From contig NZ_JAOWKZ010000003.1 in the NCBI RefSeq assembly GCF_025751495.1, positions 744,001 to 808,000 on the forward strand: 64,000 bases of DNA, read 5' to 3'. The notes beneath the pieces are model-generated. The model worked only from the letters and a program-made list of their open reading frames with translations. It made no database searches and was not told the origin of the DNA. A program made the translations under genes and the position numbers. Shown here piece by piece: positions 8,191 to 17,026 of the stretch (positions are counted from its first letter, which is position 1; the number at the start of each line of letters is the position of its first letter). Origin of the DNA: Albidovulum litorale (GTDB lineage Bacteria; Pseudomonadota; Alphaproteobacteria; Rhodobacterales; Rhodobacteraceae).

Positions 8191-10083
8191 ATGGGATATT
8201 CCGAGATCTATTCCGGCTGGAAAGCCGATCCGGAAGGCTTCTGGATGCAGGCGGCGGAGGCCGTCGAATGGGAACGGAAACCCTCGCGCGCGCTTTTTGC
8301 TGAGAATGCTCCGATCTATGAATGGTTCTCCGACGGCATGGTCAACACCTGCTGGAACGCGGTCGACCGCCACGTCGCGGCGGGGCGCGGCAAGCAGGTC
8401 GCGATCATCCATGATAGCCCCATTACCGGTGCCAAGCGCGAAATCACCTATGCGGCGCTGCAGGACCGAGTCGCGAGCCTCGCGGGGGCGTTGAAGGCCA
8501 AGGGTGTCGAAAAGGGCGACCGCGTTATCATTTATATGCCCATGGTGCCCGAAGCGGTCGAGGCGATGCTGGCCTGCGCCCGGCTTGGCGCCATCCATTC
8601 GGTGGTGTTCGGCGGGTTCGCCGCTCATGAACTGGCGGTCCGCATCGACGATGCGACTCCCAAGGCGATCATCGCGGCCTCCTGCGGTCTCGAACCCGGC
8701 CGGGTCGTCCATTACAAACCGCTGGTCGATGCCGCCATCGAACAGGCCAAGCATAAGCCGGACTTCACGCTGATCTTCCAGCGCGACGAGGAAGTGGCAA
8801 AGCTGATCCCCGGCCGCGATTTCGACTGGCATGAGGCGCAGGCAGGCGTGGCACCTGCCGATTGCGTGGCGGTGGAGGGCAATCATCCGGCCTATATCCT
8901 CTATACCTCGGGCACGACCGGCGCGCCCAAGGGCGTCGTCCGCCCCACGGCGGGCCATCTGGTTGCGCTCAACTGGACCATGAAGGCCATCTACAATGTC
9001 GATCCCGGCGACGTTTTCTGGGCGGCCTCGGATGTGGGCTGGGTCGTCGGGCATTCCTATATCTGCTACGCGCCGCTGATCGCGGGCTGCACGACCATCG
9101 TCTTTGAGGGCAAGCCGGTGGGCACGCCCGACGCAGGGACCTTCTGGCGGGTGATCTCCGAGCACAAGGTGAAAAGCTTCTTCACTGCGCCGACGGCGCT
9201 TCGCGCCATCAAGCGCGACGACCGTGAGGGCGAGTTCATCAAGAAATACGACCTGTCTGGAATGAAGGCGCTGTTCCTGGCCGGCGAGCGAGCCGACCCG
9301 GACACGATCCAGTGGGCGCAAAACCATCTTGGCGTCCCCGTCATCGACCATTGGTGGCAGACAGAGACCGGCTGGGCTATCGCGGCAAATCCGCTTGGGA
9401 TCGAGCAACTGCCGGTCAAGATCGGCTCGCCATCGGTCGCGATGCCCGGCTTTGACGTGAAAGTGCTGGACGAAGGCGGCCATCCGGTCGCGCCAGGCAC
9501 GCTGGGCGCCATCGCGGTCAAGCTGCCCCTGCCCCCGGGAACCCTGCCGACGCTCTGGAATGCGGAAGCACGTTATCGCAAATCCTACCTCACCACATTC
9601 CCCGGCTACTACGAGACTGGGGATGCAGGGATGATCGACGAGGACGGATACCTCTACATCATGGCGCGCACCGATGACGTCATCAACGTCGCGGGCCACC
9701 GCCTGTCGACCGGCGCGATGGAAGAGGTTCTGGCCAGCCACCCCGATGTTGCCGAATGCGCAGTTATCGGGGTTGCCGATCAGCTCAAGGGCCAGATGCC
9801 GGTGGGCTTCCTCTGCCTCAACAAGGGCTCCAAGCGTGAACACGGCGATGTTGTGAAGGAATGCGTGAAGCTCGTGCGCGACCAGATCGGTCCCGTCGCG
9901 GCCTTCAAGCTGGCCACTGTCGTCGACCGGCTGCCAAAGACCCGTTCGGGCAAAATCCTGCGTGGCACGATGGTCAAGATCGCTGATGGCGAGGACTACA
10001 AGATGCCCGCCACAATCGACGATCCGGTGATTCTGGATGAGATTACAGTTGCGCTGAAAGGCATTGGCTATCCCGCAGGCTGA
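8191..10083 (+). CDS. prpE: propionyl-CoA synthetase
   Basis: Activates propionate to propionyl-CoA through an acyl-adenylate. The 630-residue protein is an ANL-superfamily ligase: P-loop YTSGTTGAPKG, the core motif DHWWQTETGWA, the hinge and aryl-type YETGDAG segment, and Lys588 in KTRSGKILRGTM, the usual regulatory acylation lysine. Length and the N-terminal MGYSEIYSGWKADPEGFW resemble PrpE rather than acetyl-CoA synthetase. GGAGGAGG precedes the ATG. The gene follows a region with TTTGCAAA sites and ends in a strong hairpin, so it is probably a single-gene transcript induced by propionate. Confidence 0.93.
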   Translation: MGYSEIYSGWKADPEGFWMQAAEAVEWERKPSRALFAENAPIYEWFSDGMVNTCWNAVDRHVAAGRGKQVAIIHDSPITGAKREITYAALQDRVASLAGALKAKGVEKGDRVIIYMPMVPEAVEAMLACARLGAIHSVVFGGFAAHELAVRIDDATPKAIIAASCGLEPGRVVHYKPLVDAAIEQAKHKPDFTLIFQRDEEVAKLIPGRDFDWHEAQAGVAPADCVAVEGNHPAYILYTSGTTGAPKGVVRPTAGHLVALNWTMKAIYNVDPGDVFWAASDVGWVVGHSYICYAPLIAGCTTIVFEGKPVGTPDAGTFWRVISEHKVKSFFTAPTALRAIKRDDREGEFIKKYDLSGMKALFLAGERADPDTIQWAQNHLGVPVIDHWWQTETGWAIAANPLGIEQLPVKIGSPSVAMPGFDVKVLDEGGHPVAPGTLGAIAVKLPLPPGTLPTLWNAEARYRKSYLTTFPGYYETGDAGMIDEDGYLYIMARTDDVINVAGHRLSTGAMEEVLASHPDVAECAVIGVADQLKGQMPVGFLCLNKGSKREHGDVVKECVKLVRDQIGPVAAFKLATVVDRLPKTRSGKILRGTMVKIADGEDYKMPATIDDPVILDEITVALKGIGYPAG

Positions 10084-10096
10084 TCGAACCGCAACA

Positions 10097-10141
10097 ATGT
10101 CGGGCGGGGCCGGGTACTAGTTCCGCGGCTCTGCCCGACAT
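10097..10141 (+). terminator. long hairpin after prpE
   Basis: Two 16-base arms (10097-10112 and 10126-10141) pair completely in plus-strand RNA, using two G-U wobbles, around a 13-base loop. On the minus strand those two positions would be A-C mismatches, so the structure favours the prpE transcript. It starts 13 bases after the stop codon. There is no long U run, so it may be a weak terminator or a 3' stabilising structure. Confidence 0.6.
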
Positions 10142-10256
10142 GGCGTTTCAGACAGGTTGGCGTAGAAATTTTCCTCGCGTACAACCAAGCTATCATGCAA
10201 CCGAAACTTGTATTCGATTGTCCGTGTAGCATTGTCAGGTGGGGTGGTTGTTAACG

Positions 10257-11783
10257 ATGCGGGGCGACGATTCCGAACAAGACCCTGCGGACTCCCGGCC
10301 CGCCGATCAAGGCCGGATGATATTGCTCGGCCATGACCTGCGCGCAGCAGTTTCGGATATTATCGGCGGCCTTCGGCTTGTTGACCAAAACGGTCTGGAC
10401 GACGCGATGCGCCTGCAATTGGAACGTGTGCGCGCCTCTGGCGAAATCGTCGCCCGTCTGCTGGAGGACGGCCTGTCGATGATGCTCGGCGAAGACGACT
10501 TCGCCGCCACGCATCCGGCCAATCTTCAGATGGGCCGCTTTCTCTACGATATCGAAATGCGCTGGTCTGGCCGGGCAAGTGAAATGGGCCTTCGGTTTCA
10601 GATGACCCGGGGCCCGGATGTCCCCGAAGTGCTGACGCTCGACCGGATCGCCTTGGAACGGGTGATATCCAACATCCTGTCGAACGCGATCAAATACACC
10701 GATACCGGTACGGTCACGCTCGATGTCAGCATGTCCCAAGCCGGCGCCTTGCAGATCGCCGTGACCGATCAAGGCCCGGGCTTTTCCCCCGAAGCATTGG
10801 CCCGCCTCTTCGAATACAAGGGCCGACCGGACGGAAATGCCAAGCCCGGTCAGGGTCTTGGCATGCATATCTCGAAACACATGACCGGCAGGCTCGGTGG
10901 GTCGATCAGCGTCGAGAACCTTCCAAGGCGGGGCGCACGCGTCGTCCTTGAGCTTCCTCCGGACACTTGGACCATCGCGCCACCCGATGCGATGGTGGAA
11001 CTGCCAGATCTGAGCCGCACCTCGGTGCTTATCGCCGAAGACAGCTCCACCAATCAGGCGATCATCGGTCACATGCTGGCCAGAATGGGCGCCCGCTTCG
11101 AAATCGCCAATGACGGCATCGAGGCGCTGCGCTGGCTTGAGCGCAAGAATTTCGACCTGGCGCTCATTGATATCGAGATGCCAAGGCTGATGGGGCTTGA
11201 AGTGATCCGGACGGTTCGGGCCAGCAACTATCTGCACTCCAAGATGCCGATCATTGCGATTACCGCCTATGTCCTGCGTGCGAACCGGGATGCGATCTAC
11301 GCTGCGGGTGCCGATGCGATACTGGCCAAGCCCTTTGCCGGAATTGAGACATTCGGGCTTACGATTGCGAAGGTTTTGAACGGCCCGGGCATCTCGCCCG
11401 GGGGCATGGCGCAGCCTAAAGACCCCGGTGTGGATTTCGACCGCGACTGCTTCGACAGGCTCATAGAGATTGCCGGCCCTCAGGCGGCAATGGAACTGCT
11501 CGCCCGCCTCCACAATGATCTGAGCAATTGCGAACGCAATCTCGTCGCCGCCCTTGCCGACAGGAACAAGTCGGCACTCAGGGCCGAAACCCATGTGCTG
11601 ATCGCCCTTGCAGGCGCGGTTGGGGCCGTACGCCTGCAGGCATTGGCGCAGGCCATGAACTCGGCCGCGCATCACGACGATCAGGGGGACTTGTCGGCGC
11701 TCGGAGGCGAAGCACTCACTCATCTGGACCGGCTCATTCACTTCATTGCACAGGAACGGTCGCGCCAGGGAGATACGGCATGA
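10257..11783 (+). CDS. cytosolic hybrid histidine kinase with receiver and Hpt-like domains
   Basis: A 508-residue signalling protein. It starts almost at the H-box (LGHDLRAA, His26), so it has no membrane segment, PAS or other sensor domain. The ATPase core follows (N-box NILSNAIKYTD, G1 VTDQGPGFSP, G2 GQGLGMHIS), then a receiver at about 255-370 (LIAEDSSTNQ, phosphoacceptor in LIDIEMPRL, Lys in LAKPF). The C-terminal helical region resembles Hpt with His in ETHVLIALAGAVGA, but the usual Lys-Gly after the His is missing. I chose the ATG at 10257; a GTG at 10239 is also in frame but lacks a ribosome site. The stop overlaps the next ATG (ATGA), so it probably pairs with the following regulator. 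Confidence 0.85.
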   Translation: MRGDDSEQDPADSRPADQGRMILLGHDLRAAVSDIIGGLRLVDQNGLDDAMRLQLERVRASGEIVARLLEDGLSMMLGEDDFAATHPANLQMGRFLYDIEMRWSGRASEMGLRFQMTRGPDVPEVLTLDRIALERVISNILSNAIKYTDTGTVTLDVSMSQAGALQIAVTDQGPGFSPEALARLFEYKGRPDGNAKPGQGLGMHISKHMTGRLGGSISVENLPRRGARVVLELPPDTWTIAPPDAMVELPDLSRTSVLIAEDSSTNQAIIGHMLARMGARFEIANDGIEALRWLERKNFDLALIDIEMPRLMGLEVIRTVRASNYLHSKMPIIAITAYVLRANRDAIYAAGADAILAKPFAGIETFGLTIAKVLNGPGISPGGMAQPKDPGVDFDRDCFDRLIEIAGPQAAMELLARLHNDLSNCERNLVAALADRNKSALRAETHVLIALAGAVGAVRLQALAQAMNSAAHHDDQGDLSALGGEALTHLDRLIHFIAQERSRQGDTA

Positions 11784-13159
11784 CGGACCGGCCATTGCTG
11801 CTCGTGGAGGATACGCAGTCCTTGCAACTCGTTTACGAGGCCGTTCTTCGCTCAGCGGGTCACGACGTCGTCTCTGCTGCCGATGCCAGTTCGGGTCTTG
11901 CAGCCTTCAAGAAACTGCAGCCTCCGGTCGTCCTTCTCGATCTGATGTTGCCTGACCGGGACGGGCTGGACCTGATGCGCGATTTCCTAGCGATCTGCCC
12001 CGATACCCAAGTCATCGTGATCACCGCCAATGGCTCCATCAACAAGGCGGTGGCTGCGATGCGTGCCGGAGCGCATGATTTCCTTGTCAAACCGTTTGAT
12101 GAACAGCGGTTTCTGTCTGCGATTGACAATGCGCTCAGTTCGAAAGTCCGAAATGGGACGGACAACAGACCCGGCCACGACGCCCTTGAGTTCGCGGATT
12201 TCATTGGCGACTCTCAACCGATGCGGCGGGTCTATGCCAAGATTAACTCAGTCGCGCGGTCTATGGCGACGGTGTTCATCACCGGCGAAAGCGGAACTGG
12301 CAAGGAGATCTGCGCGCAGGCCGTGCACGATCATTCCAGCCGCGCTGACGGGCCCTTTGTGCCGCTGAACTGCGGCGCGATCCCATCCGAACTGCTGGAA
12401 TCGGAGGTGTTCGGTCATGTCATGGGCTCGTTTCCCGGCGCGATCAGCGATAAGCCGGGCGCGGCGGCGGAAGCGCATGGCGGAACGCTCTTTCTCGATG
12501 AAATCTGCGGGCTGGATCTAAACCTTCAAACGAAACTGCTGCGCTTTCTTCAGACATCCACTATCCAGCCGGTTGGCGCGACACGGTCGCGCAAGGTCAA
12601 CGTCCGCATCATCTGCGCGACGAACCGCGACCCGCTGGAAGAAGTTCGGCGCGGACGATTCCGCGAAGACCTCTACTATCGCCTGCATGTCGTACCGATC
12701 CATATGCCGCCATTGCGCGACAGAGGCAGTGACGTTCTGGCGATCGCGGATGCCGCACTGGAACGGTTCGCAGCCGAGGAAGGCCGGACCTTCGAGGCAT
12801 TAGACCCCGATGTCGCGTCCCTGTTCCGCCGCCTCACATGGCCCGGCAATGTACGCCAGCTTCTCAACGTGATCCGCCATGTCGTCGTGCTGAACGACGG
12901 GCCCGTGGTCACTCGGGACATGCTGCCGTTCGAGTTGCACCACGAACTTGAGCATCCCGAAACACCGCCTGATCTCGGCGAAAGACCGCGCGTTACCTTG
13001 GATGGCCTGATCGGGCGGACATTGGCCGAGGTGGAGCGGATGGTGATCGAGGAAACCATCGCTACCCATGGCGGCTCCATTCCGAAGGCGGCGCGGGTGC
13101 TGGATGTGTCACCCTCCACACTCTACCGCAAGATCGATAGCTGGAAGTCGGACAGCTGA
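11780..13159 (+). CDS. NtrC-family response regulator with altered GAFTGA loop
   Basis: A 459-residue regulator: receiver with Asp54 (VVLLDLML) and Lys104; AAA+ domain with Walker A GESGTGKE (169-176), Walker B LFLDE (237-241) and the FREDLYYRL arginine-finger region; and a C-terminal Fis-type helix-turn-helix (SIPKAARVLDVSPSTLYRKI). The sigma-54-contacting loop, normally GAFTGA, reads GSFPGA at 216-221, replacing the key Thr with Pro. In known NtrC-like proteins with a lost or altered loop (for example Rhodobacter NtrC), sigma-54 activation is absent. The partner is the kinase whose stop overlaps this start. Targets cannot be told from the sequence. Confidence 0.9.
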   Translation: MTDRPLLLVEDTQSLQLVYEAVLRSAGHDVVSAADASSGLAAFKKLQPPVVLLDLMLPDRDGLDLMRDFLAICPDTQVIVITANGSINKAVAAMRAGAHDFLVKPFDEQRFLSAIDNALSSKVRNGTDNRPGHDALEFADFIGDSQPMRRVYAKINSVARSMATVFITGESGTGKEICAQAVHDHSSRADGPFVPLNCGAIPSELLESEVFGHVMGSFPGAISDKPGAAAEAHGGTLFLDEICGLDLNLQTKLLRFLQTSTIQPVGATRSRKVNVRIICATNRDPLEEVRRGRFREDLYYRLHVVPIHMPPLRDRGSDVLAIADAALERFAAEEGRTFEALDPDVASLFRRLTWPGNVRQLLNVIRHVVVLNDGPVVTRDMLPFELHHELEHPETPPDLGERPRVTLDGLIGRTLAEVERMVIEETIATHGGSIPKAARVLDVSPSTLYRKIDSWKSDS

Positions 13160-13163
13160 AGAA

Positions 13164-13925
13164 TCAGACGAACTGCTCGCGCGTCAGCCGTTCTTCAAGG
13201 CCATGTCCGGGGTCGAAGAGGATGCGGTGACGGATCGTGGGTTCCGACCGCACCTCCACTGACACGACGTTCGGGGCTGAGCGGCCATCGGCGTCGGCCA
13301 TGACGGGGCGTTTGTCGGCATCGAGCACATCGAAGCGTACCACGGCGGTTTTCGGCAACAGCGCTCCACGCCAGCGGCGGGGCCGGAAGGCGGCCATTGC
13401 GGTCAGGGCCAGAACTTCGGCGCCGATGGGCAGAATTGGTCCATGGGCGGAATAGTTATAGGCGGTCGACCCGGCGGGCGTACAGACCAGCGCCCCGTCG
13501 CAGACCAGTTCCTCCATCCTGACCTTGCCGTCGATGGTGATCCTGAGCTTCGCCGCTTGCGGGCCTGCGCGCAGAAGCGAGACCTCGTTGATCGCCAAGG
13601 CCTCGCGGATGGAGCCGTCTGCCGTCTCGGCCCGCATTGCGAGCGGGTTGATCAGCTCCTCCTCGGCAGCGGCCAGCCGTTCGCGCAGCCCCTCCTCGCC
13701 ATATTCGTTCATCAGGAAGCCGATCGTGCCGCAGTTCATGCCATAGACAGGCACGTCCATCGCCTGTGTCGCGTGCAGGGTCTGAAGCATGAACCCGTCG
13801 CCGCCTAGCGCGACAATAACATCGGCCTTGTCAACCGGGACCGAGCCGTAGACCGCAGTCAGTTTGGCTAACGCCTCCTGTGCGACCGGGGCATCGCTTG
13901 CCAGAAATGTGATACTCTCAGCCAA
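13164..13925 (-). CDS. nadK: NAD kinase
   Basis: Phosphorylates NAD to NADP. The 253-residue protein has the GGDG motif at 41-44 ([13 protein letters not shown]), Asn113-Glu114 (AINEVSLLR) and the TPAGSTAYN segment at 149-157, all expected for the family. The start is TTG at 13925, since no ATG lies near the expected N-terminus; an AGGG lies seven bases upstream. The N-terminus is short, as is common in alphaproteobacterial NadK. It converges on the NtrC-like gene with only four bases between the two stops. Confidence 0.93.
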   Translation of the reverse strand: MAESITFLASDAPVAQEALAKLTAVYGSVPVDKADVIVALGGDGFMLQTLHATQAMDVPVYGMNCGTIGFLMNEYGEEGLRERLAAAEEELINPLAMRAETADGSIREALAINEVSLLRAGPQAAKLRITIDGKVRMEELVCDGALVCTPAGSTAYNYSAHGPILPIGAEVLALTAMAAFRPRRWRGALLPKTAVVRFDVLDADKRPVMADADGRSAPNVVSVEVRSEPTIRHRILFDPGHGLEERLTREQFV

Positions 13926-14016
13926 AGTCAGCCCTAGCCCCGCATTCGTTCCTGATGCATTGATTCACTGACGGGACCGCGAAGACAACCCCATCCGGCC
14001 GTCCGGGGTCGGTTTC

Positions 14017-15471
14017 ATGAAAGCTTTGCCGATGCAGAAAGCACCTCGTTTGTCTCGCCGCGCCACACTGTTGGGGCTGACCGCGCTTGCCGCACCCGCA
14101 CTGATCCGGCCACGTAACGCCCTTGCCGCGACCGGCAGCCCATTCGTCCAGCCACGGCTCAACGAAGGCAGGATTGAGGACGGCCGCCGGGTCTTCGACC
14201 TGACTGCCGCCCCGGGCGTGCATGAATTCCGCCCCGGCATCGCCACCGACACGATCGGCATCAACACAACCTTCCTCGGCCCGCTTCTGGCAGCCCGCGC
14301 GGGCGACCGGCTGCGGATGAATGTGACGAACGGGATCGGCGAGCCGATGACGCTGCATTGGCACGGGCTTCACCTGCCCGCCGCCGCCGATGGCGGCCCG
14401 CATCAGGAAATCGCGCCGGGCGCGGTCTGGTCACCTGAATTCGACCTGATGCAGAAGGCCGGAACCTTCTGGTTCCACGGGCACCAGCATGAAAAGACCG
14501 GCGCCCATGTATGGGCAGGTATGGCCGGTGTCTTACGGGTAACTGACGACGAGGAAGCCGCGCTGCCCCTGCCCCGAACCTATGGCGAAGACGACTTCAC
14601 CCTTGTTCTGCAGGACCGCCGCTTCGACGCCAATGGCCAGATGCCTTATGCAATGAACATGCATGACAGGATGGCGGGGATGCAGGGCGACGTGATGCTG
14701 GTGAACGGTCAGACCAGCCCTGTGCTTGCGGTCGATGCCCCTCTGATCCGCCTTCGTATCCTCAACGGAGCGAACGGCACCTTCTACGGGCTGCATTTCG
14801 CCGACAATCGGACGTTTCACCAGATCGCCTCAGACGGCGGGCTGCTGACCGCGCCGGTGCCCATGCAGGGCACGATCCTCAGCCCCGGGGAGCGGGGCGA
14901 GTACCTCGTCGATGTCTCGGATGGTGCGGCGGCGATGCTGCGGGCGGAAACCTTCGGCGCCGAGGTCGCGATGATGGGCACGACCGGAACGCCCGACGTG
15001 ATGGAAATCCGGCCAAGATCGGCCCGCCCTGCGCCAACCCTGCCAGCGCGGCTGGCCGACGTACCGCCACCACCCGATGCCACGGGCGAGGATCGGCGGT
15101 TCGATCTGGCCATGACCGGCATGGGCATGATGGGCGATTTCACCATCAATGGCAGGCGTTTCGACCATTCGCGCATCGACTTTACAGTGCCGCTCGGTGC
15201 GACGGAGACCTGGACCTGGACCAACACCACGCCAATGCTGCACCCGATGCATATCCACGACGTGCAGTTCCGCATCCTGTCGCGCAACGGCCAGCCGCCC
15301 GCGCCGCAGGAAACCGGGCTGAAGGATACGGTCCTGATCCGGCCACAGGAGACGGTCGCTCTAAGGCTGTCATTCGCGGACTATGCCGACCCGATCCATC
15401 CCTATATGTACCACTGTCATATCCTCGAACACGAGGATGCCGGGATGATGGGCCAGTTCACCGTGGTCTGA
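14017..15471 (+). CDS. Tat-exported multicopper oxidase (CueO/SufI-like)
   Basis: A 484-residue cupredoxin oxidase, probably oxidising Cu(I) or another small reductant in the periplasm. The N-terminus carries a twin-arginine signal (SRRATLLGL at 13-21, then a hydrophobic run to about 38). Copper ligands are visible in four blocks: LHWHGLHLP, FWFHGHQHEK, HPMHIHD, and the C-terminal HCHILEHEDAGM with the type 1 Cys467 and Met477. The trinuclear and type 1 centres therefore look complete, unlike SufI/FtsP. Methionine-rich stretches (MTGMGMMGDF) also occur. No copper regulator or transporter is adjacent, so the substrate is uncertain. Confidence 0.9.
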   Translation: MKALPMQKAPRLSRRATLLGLTALAAPALIRPRNALAATGSPFVQPRLNEGRIEDGRRVFDLTAAPGVHEFRPGIATDTIGINTTFLGPLLAARAGDRLRMNVTNGIGEPMTLHWHGLHLPAAADGGPHQEIAPGAVWSPEFDLMQKAGTFWFHGHQHEKTGAHVWAGMAGVLRVTDDEEAALPLPRTYGEDDFTLVLQDRRFDANGQMPYAMNMHDRMAGMQGDVMLVNGQTSPVLAVDAPLIRLRILNGANGTFYGLHFADNRTFHQIASDGGLLTAPVPMQGTILSPGERGEYLVDVSDGAAAMLRAETFGAEVAMMGTTGTPDVMEIRPRSARPAPTLPARLADVPPPPDATGEDRRFDLAMTGMGMMGDFTINGRRFDHSRIDFTVPLGATETWTWTNTTPMLHPMHIHDVQFRILSRNGQPPAPQETGLKDTVLIRPQETVALRLSFADYADPIHPYMYHCHILEHEDAGMMGQFTVV

Positions 15472-15617
15472 ACCGAACCGCTTGACCCGAGGTCAGCAAA
15501 AAGTTTCCTATAGTGGAATTCGTTTCGCGTGTGAGCCAAAACATGTCGGATTCCACGCTTCCCGGCCCAGCCCTCCTCCGCTACAACGCGCCCAACTTCA
15601 GCCCTCAGGAGACGCCT

Positions 15618-16913
15618 ATGAACGCCCCGCAACGTGACTCCGGTTTCTTCACCGAATCCCTCGAAAGCCGCGACCCCGAACTTTACGGCTCGATCCGGGA
15701 TGAACTTGGCCGCCAGCGCGACGAGATCGAGCTGATCGCATCCGAAAACATCGTTTCTGCCGCCGTGATGGAGGCGCAGGGTTCGGTGATGACGAACAAG
15801 TATGCCGAGGGCTATCCCGGCAAGCGCTATTATGGCGGCTGCCAGTTCGTCGATGTTGCTGAAAACCTCGCGATCGAACGGGCCAAGCAGCTCTTCGGTT
15901 GCGCATTCGCCAACGTCCAGCCGAACTCGGGCTCGCAGGCCAACCAGGGTGTGTTCAATGCGCTTCTGAAACCGGGCGACACGTTCCTCGGCATGAACCT
16001 CGCCTCCGGCGGCCACCTGACCCACGGCGCCGCGCCGAACCAGTCGGGCAAGTGGTTCAACGCCATCCAGTACGGGGTTCGCAAGCAGGACAGCCGCATC
16101 GACTATGACGAGGTCGCCGCGCTTGCCAAGGAACACCAGCCGAAGCTGATCGTGGCTGGCGGCTCGGCTATCCCGCGTGTCATCGACTTCGCTAAGTTCC
16201 GCGAGATCGCAGACAGTGTCGGCGCGCTCCTGATGGTCGACATGGCGCATTTCGCCGGCCTCGTCGCCGGTGGCCAACACCCGTCGCCCTTCCCCTATGC
16301 CGATGTCGCCACCACGACGACGCACAAGACGCTCCGTGGGCCGCGCGGCGGCATGATCGTCACGAACAACGAAGAGATCGCCAAGAAGGTAAACTCGGCC
16401 ATCTTCCCAGGTATTCAGGGCGGCCCGCTGATGCATGTCATCGCCGCTAAGGCCGTGGCCTTCGGCGAGGCGCTGCGCCCGGAGTTCAAGGCCTATGCCG
16501 CGCAGGTCGTGAAGAACGCACAGGCGCTTGCGGATGAGCTGATGAAGGGTGGGCTCGACATCGTTACCGGCGGCACTGACACCCATGTCATGCTGGTCGA
16601 CCTGCGTCCGAAGAAGGTGAAGGGCAACGAGACCGAGAAGGCACTTGGCCGCGCCCATATCACCTGCAACAAGAACGGCATCCCGTTCGACCCGGAGAAA
16701 CCGACGATCACCTCGGGCGTCCGCCTCGGCACCCCTGCCGGCACCACGCGTGGTTTCGGTGAGGAGGAGTTCCGCCAGATCGCGCGGATGATCATCGAGG
16801 TTGTCGACGGGCTGGCCGCGAATGGCGAGGATGGCAACGGCGCGGTCGAGGAGAAGGTCAAGGCGGAAGTCGCCGCGCTCTGCGCCCGCTTCCCGCTCTA
16901 TCCGGGGCTCTGA
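15618..16913 (+). CDS. glyA: serine hydroxymethyltransferase
   Basis: PLP enzyme converting serine and tetrahydrofolate to glycine and methylene-tetrahydrofolate, in one-carbon metabolism. The 431-residue protein has the N-terminal [10 protein letters not shown] motif, [10 protein letters not shown], and the PLP lysine Lys237 in [14 protein letters not shown]. The frame is open to 15513, with another in-frame ATG at 15543, but the ATG at 15618 has AGGAG at good spacing and matches the usual family start. A canonical intrinsic terminator follows, so it is probably monocistronic. Confidence 0.97.
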   Translation: MNAPQRDSGFFTESLESRDPELYGSIRDELGRQRDEIELIASENIVSAAVMEAQGSVMTNKYAEGYPGKRYYGGCQFVDVAENLAIERAKQLFGCAFANVQPNSGSQANQGVFNALLKPGDTFLGMNLASGGHLTHGAAPNQSGKWFNAIQYGVRKQDSRIDYDEVAALAKEHQPKLIVAGGSAIPRVIDFAKFREIADSVGALLMVDMAHFAGLVAGGQHPSPFPYADVATTTTHKTLRGPRGGMIVTNNEEIAKKVNSAIFPGIQGGPLMHVIAAKAVAFGEALRPEFKAYAAQVVKNAQALADELMKGGLDIVTGGTDTHVMLVDLRPKKVKGNETEKALGRAHITCNKNGIPFDPEKPTITSGVRLGTPAGTTRGFGEEEFRQIARMIIEVVDGLAANGEDGNGAVEEKVKAEVAALCARFPLYPGL

Positions 16914-16930
16914 ACACTCCAAGACGTAAG

Positions 16931-16961
16931 AAAAGCCCCCGCGCTTGCGGGGGCCTTTTTG
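16931..16961 (+). terminator. intrinsic terminator of glyA
   Basis: GCCCCCGC (16935-16942), loop GCTT, GCGGGGGC (16947-16954), then CTTTTTG. Perfect 8-bp GC stem with an A run before and a T run after, 21 bases past the glyA stop. Confidence 0.95.
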
Positions 16962-17026
16962 TTTGCGGGCCTGCTGGTGTGCCGCGCCGGGGTAACCGGC
17001 GCGGCGTTGTCAGTCGGCCGTCATGA

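Noticed and set aside
15513-15617. N-terminal extension of glyA, including an in-frame ATG at 15543
   Set aside because: The AGGAG site and family N-terminus support the start at 15618. A TTGACC/TATAGT pair near 15482-15514 has a 21-base gap, too long to call a promoter.
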